Assembly (NCBI GenBank): GCA_947039055.1
Contig: CAMQYB010000123.1
Span: forward strand, 1 to 6,302
Source of the DNA: an uncultured Deferribacteraceae bacterium
Lineage (GTDB): Bacteria; Chrysiogenota; Deferribacteres; Deferribacterales; Mucispirillaceae
Direction: 5' to 3'
Length of the DNA: 6,302 nt
This document shows positions 5,077 to 6,302 of the stretch, one piece after another. The notes below the pieces were generated by a model. It had not been told where the DNA came from. It made no database searches and worked only from the letters and a program-made list of their open reading frames with translations. The number at the start of each line of letters is the position of its first letter. Within the stretch, counting starts at the first letter, position 1. The position numbers and the translations under genes were made by a program.

Positions 5077-5805
5077 ATGCAGGAAGTAATAGCTCATCTT
5101 GTAAAGCTTCAATCAATGGATAGCAGAATTGCAGAAATTAACTCAGTAGTAAGTAACACACCGTCACAGATGCAAGCTATTAAAGATCGGTTGGACAAAG
5201 CAGTCAGTGGTCACAAAGCTATTGGATCAGCTTTAGAAACAAATAAGAAAGAGTATTTACAGTTAGAAAAAGAACTTAATGAACGTAAAGAGTTGTTTGC
5301 TAATTCACAGAAAAAACTAATGACTGTGCAGAACAACAAAGAGTACCAATCTGTTCTACGTGAACAAGATAACTTGAAAAAAACTATTGATGATAGCGAT
5401 AAAACGTTAAAAGAAATGTTGTCAGCTAACTACGGATATGAATCTGAACTTGCAACAATAACAGAACTTAAAGATGGTTTAGAGTTAGAATTAAGTGGTG
5501 TTACTTCTGAGAAAAGAGAAGAAGATAAAGAGCTACACGCTGAACTTGAAGTATTAGTTAATGAAAGAGCTGAACAGGCAACAAAGATTAGTAAAGTTCA
5601 ATTATCTAAATATGACAGAATAAGAGGATATAGAAAAAATATCGCTGTTGCAAAAGTTAAAGATGAAGTGTGTAACGGTTGTTATATGCATCTACCTCCT
5701 CAATTGTATGTTGATGTTAAAAAAGATGCATCAATTTATTCTTGTCCATATTGCCAAAGAATTTTATATTATCAAGAAGAAGAAGTTGTAAGTACGGAAG
5801 AATAG
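5077..5805 (+). CDS. Coiled-coil C4 zinc-ribbon protein (DUF164/CT398 type)
   Basis: The 242-residue product has a long, highly charged helical region at about 1-185, likely a coiled-coil hairpin, followed by a C4 zinc ribbon. The ribbon cysteines are CNGC at 199-202 and CPYC at 223-226, so all four ligands are present. The KNKEYQ-like stretch (NNKEYQSVLREQDNLKK, 86-102) is typical of this family. These proteins are widespread and are thought to bind nucleic acid or protein partners, but no reaction is established. The gene is translated from an ATG nine bases after GGAGG (5063-5067), which lies inside the end of the Nif3 gene; only six bases separate the two. The RNase HI gene starts two bases after it. 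This packing argues for an operon and possibly for a shared role in RNA metabolism, which is inference. Confidence 0.9.
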   Translation: MQEVIAHLVKLQSMDSRIAEINSVVSNTPSQMQAIKDRLDKAVSGHKAIGSALETNKKEYLQLEKELNERKELFANSQKKLMTVQNNKEYQSVLREQDNLKKTIDDSDKTLKEMLSANYGYESELATITELKDGLELELSGVTSEKREEDKELHAELEVLVNERAEQATKISKVQLSKYDRIRGYRKNIAVAKVKDEVCNGCYMHLPPQLYVDVKKDASIYSCPYCQRILYYQEEEVVSTEE

Positions 5806-5807
5806 AT

Positions 5808-6218
5808 ATGAGATATAAAGTTTTTTCAGATGGAGCATCACGAGGTAACCCTGGGTTATCTGGATGTGGATTTATCGTATATGATGATCAAGATAATATC
5901 GTAAAAGAGAGTGCATTTCCGATCGGTTTATCTACTAATAATATAGCTGAATATACAGCCGTACTTGAGGCAGTTAAATATCTTGACTCTAATCATAAAC
6001 CGTTTGAAGCAGATTTTTTTCTTGACTCAGAACTGATCGTGAAACAAGTTAATGGGCAGTATCGGGTAAAAGATAGTAAGCTTAAAGTTATATATTTAGA
6101 GCTCATGAAGATTTTATCTTCTGCTAATTATACCTTTGCACATGTTAGGCGTGAGAAGAATACAGTTGCAGATAAACTATCAAATATCGGCTGTGATATG
6201 AATGATGTTATCTCATAA
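5808..6218 (+). CDS. rnhA: Ribonuclease HI (type 1 RNase H), short form
   Basis: Cuts the RNA strand of RNA-DNA hybrids with two metal ions, clearing R-loops and primers. The 136 residues are shorter than E. coli RNase HI (155), and the basic-protrusion region is missing or reduced. The acidic active site is complete: Asp8 in FSDGASRGNPG, Glu48 in NNIAEY, Asp73 in FLDSEL and Asp122 in ADKLSN. His112 in HVRREKN fills the flexible-loop histidine position. I start at the ATG at 5808. GGAAG (5796-5800) is seven bases upstream, and the protein then begins MRYKVFSDGA as expected. The frame runs open back to 5742, but those 22 codons overlap the zinc-ribbon gene, have no family match and are unlikely to be translated. 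It is two bases behind the zinc-ribbon gene, the third gene of the cluster. Confidence 0.93.
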   Translation: MRYKVFSDGASRGNPGLSGCGFIVYDDQDNIVKESAFPIGLSTNNIAEYTAVLEAVKYLDSNHKPFEADFFLDSELIVKQVNGQYRVKDSKLKVIYLELMKILSSANYTFAHVRREKNTVADKLSNIGCDMNDVIS

Positions 6219-6239
6219 AGCGTTACTAATTATATCTAG

Positions 6240-6281
6240 TTGACGGTTACTGTTTATTTAGACCTTATAATGTATTATAAT
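6240..6281 (+). promoter_or_regulatory. Promoter-like sequence pointing out of the window
   Basis: TTGACG (6240-6245) is followed by a perfect TATAAT at 6266-6271 and a second at 6276-6281. The spacers are 20 and 30 bases, longer than the ideal 17, so the pairing is not certain, although two exact -10 boxes ten bases apart are notable. The last gene ends at 6218 with no gene left in the window, so the likely target starts beyond 6302. Confidence 0.4.
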
Positions 6282-6302
6282 CAGATTTACTAATCAGATT
6301 TA
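6278..6302. repeat. 13-base tandem repeat cut by the window edge
   Basis: TAATCAGATTTA occurs at 6278-6289 and again at 6291-6302, with one C between, giving a 13-base period. The second copy ends exactly at the last base, so the number of copies cannot be told. The first copy overlaps the end of a TATAAT box. Confidence 0.65.

Noticed and set aside
5742..5807. N-terminal extension of RNase HI by 22 residues
   Set aside because: It would overlap the zinc-ribbon coding sequence, has no family resemblance, and the ATG at 5808 has a properly spaced GGAAG.
1..6302. CRISPR array, prophage, toxin-antitoxin pair or complete insertion sequence
   Set aside because: No regularly spaced repeats, recombinase, phage or toxin-like gene appears on either strand; the coding regions are housekeeping families.

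Overview
This window is AT-rich bacterial chromosome holding ordinary housekeeping genes and two gene-poor stretches. It contains no CRISPR array, prophage or intact insertion sequence. The species cannot be named from this sequence. The low GC, the order Nif3-like protein / C4 zinc-ribbon coiled-coil protein / RNase HI, and a YihY membrane protein fused to a cyclic-nucleotide-binding fold would suit a low-GC Gram-negative-type lineage, for example the Deferribacterota or relatives of the Deltaproteobacteria. That placement is an inference from memory of gene order and is weak.

Layout. Positions 1-751 are gene-poor: one possible small Asn/Asp-rich ORF on the minus strand (186-383), then about 350 bases with several hairpins and GATT-type repeats but no convincing gene. 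Next comes rpsT (ribosomal protein S20) on the minus strand. It is a self-contained unit with a consensus promoter (TTGACA-N17-TATACT), a good Shine-Dalgarno that fixes a GTG start, and a rho-independent terminator. Divergent from it is a 445-residue YihY/BrkB-type membrane protein with a C-terminal CRP-like sensor domain. The shared intergenic region holds a 12-bp perfect inverted repeat just after a plausible promoter for the membrane-protein gene. pfkA (ATP-type 6-phosphofructokinase) follows with its own promoter and ribosome binding site.

The second half starts with a tRNA with a CAT anticodon (probably the AUA-reading tRNA-Ile2 rather than elongator Met). It is followed on the same strand by three tightly packed genes: a Nif3-family dinuclear metal protein, a coiled-coil C4 zinc-ribbon protein and a short RNase HI. 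Gaps of 6 and 2 bases, with ribosome sites inside the preceding genes, argue for one transcript. No terminator is visible between the tRNA and these genes, so the tRNA may share their promoter. After RNase HI the window ends in promoter-like sequence and the first two copies of a 13-base tandem repeat. A gene just past the edge is therefore likely; in some lineages that position is taken by rnpB, but nothing here proves it.

The items most worth a second look are the YihY-sensor fusion that lacks the usual phosphate-binding arginine, the hairpin cluster at about 460-595, and the inverted repeat in the rpsT/yihY divergent region.
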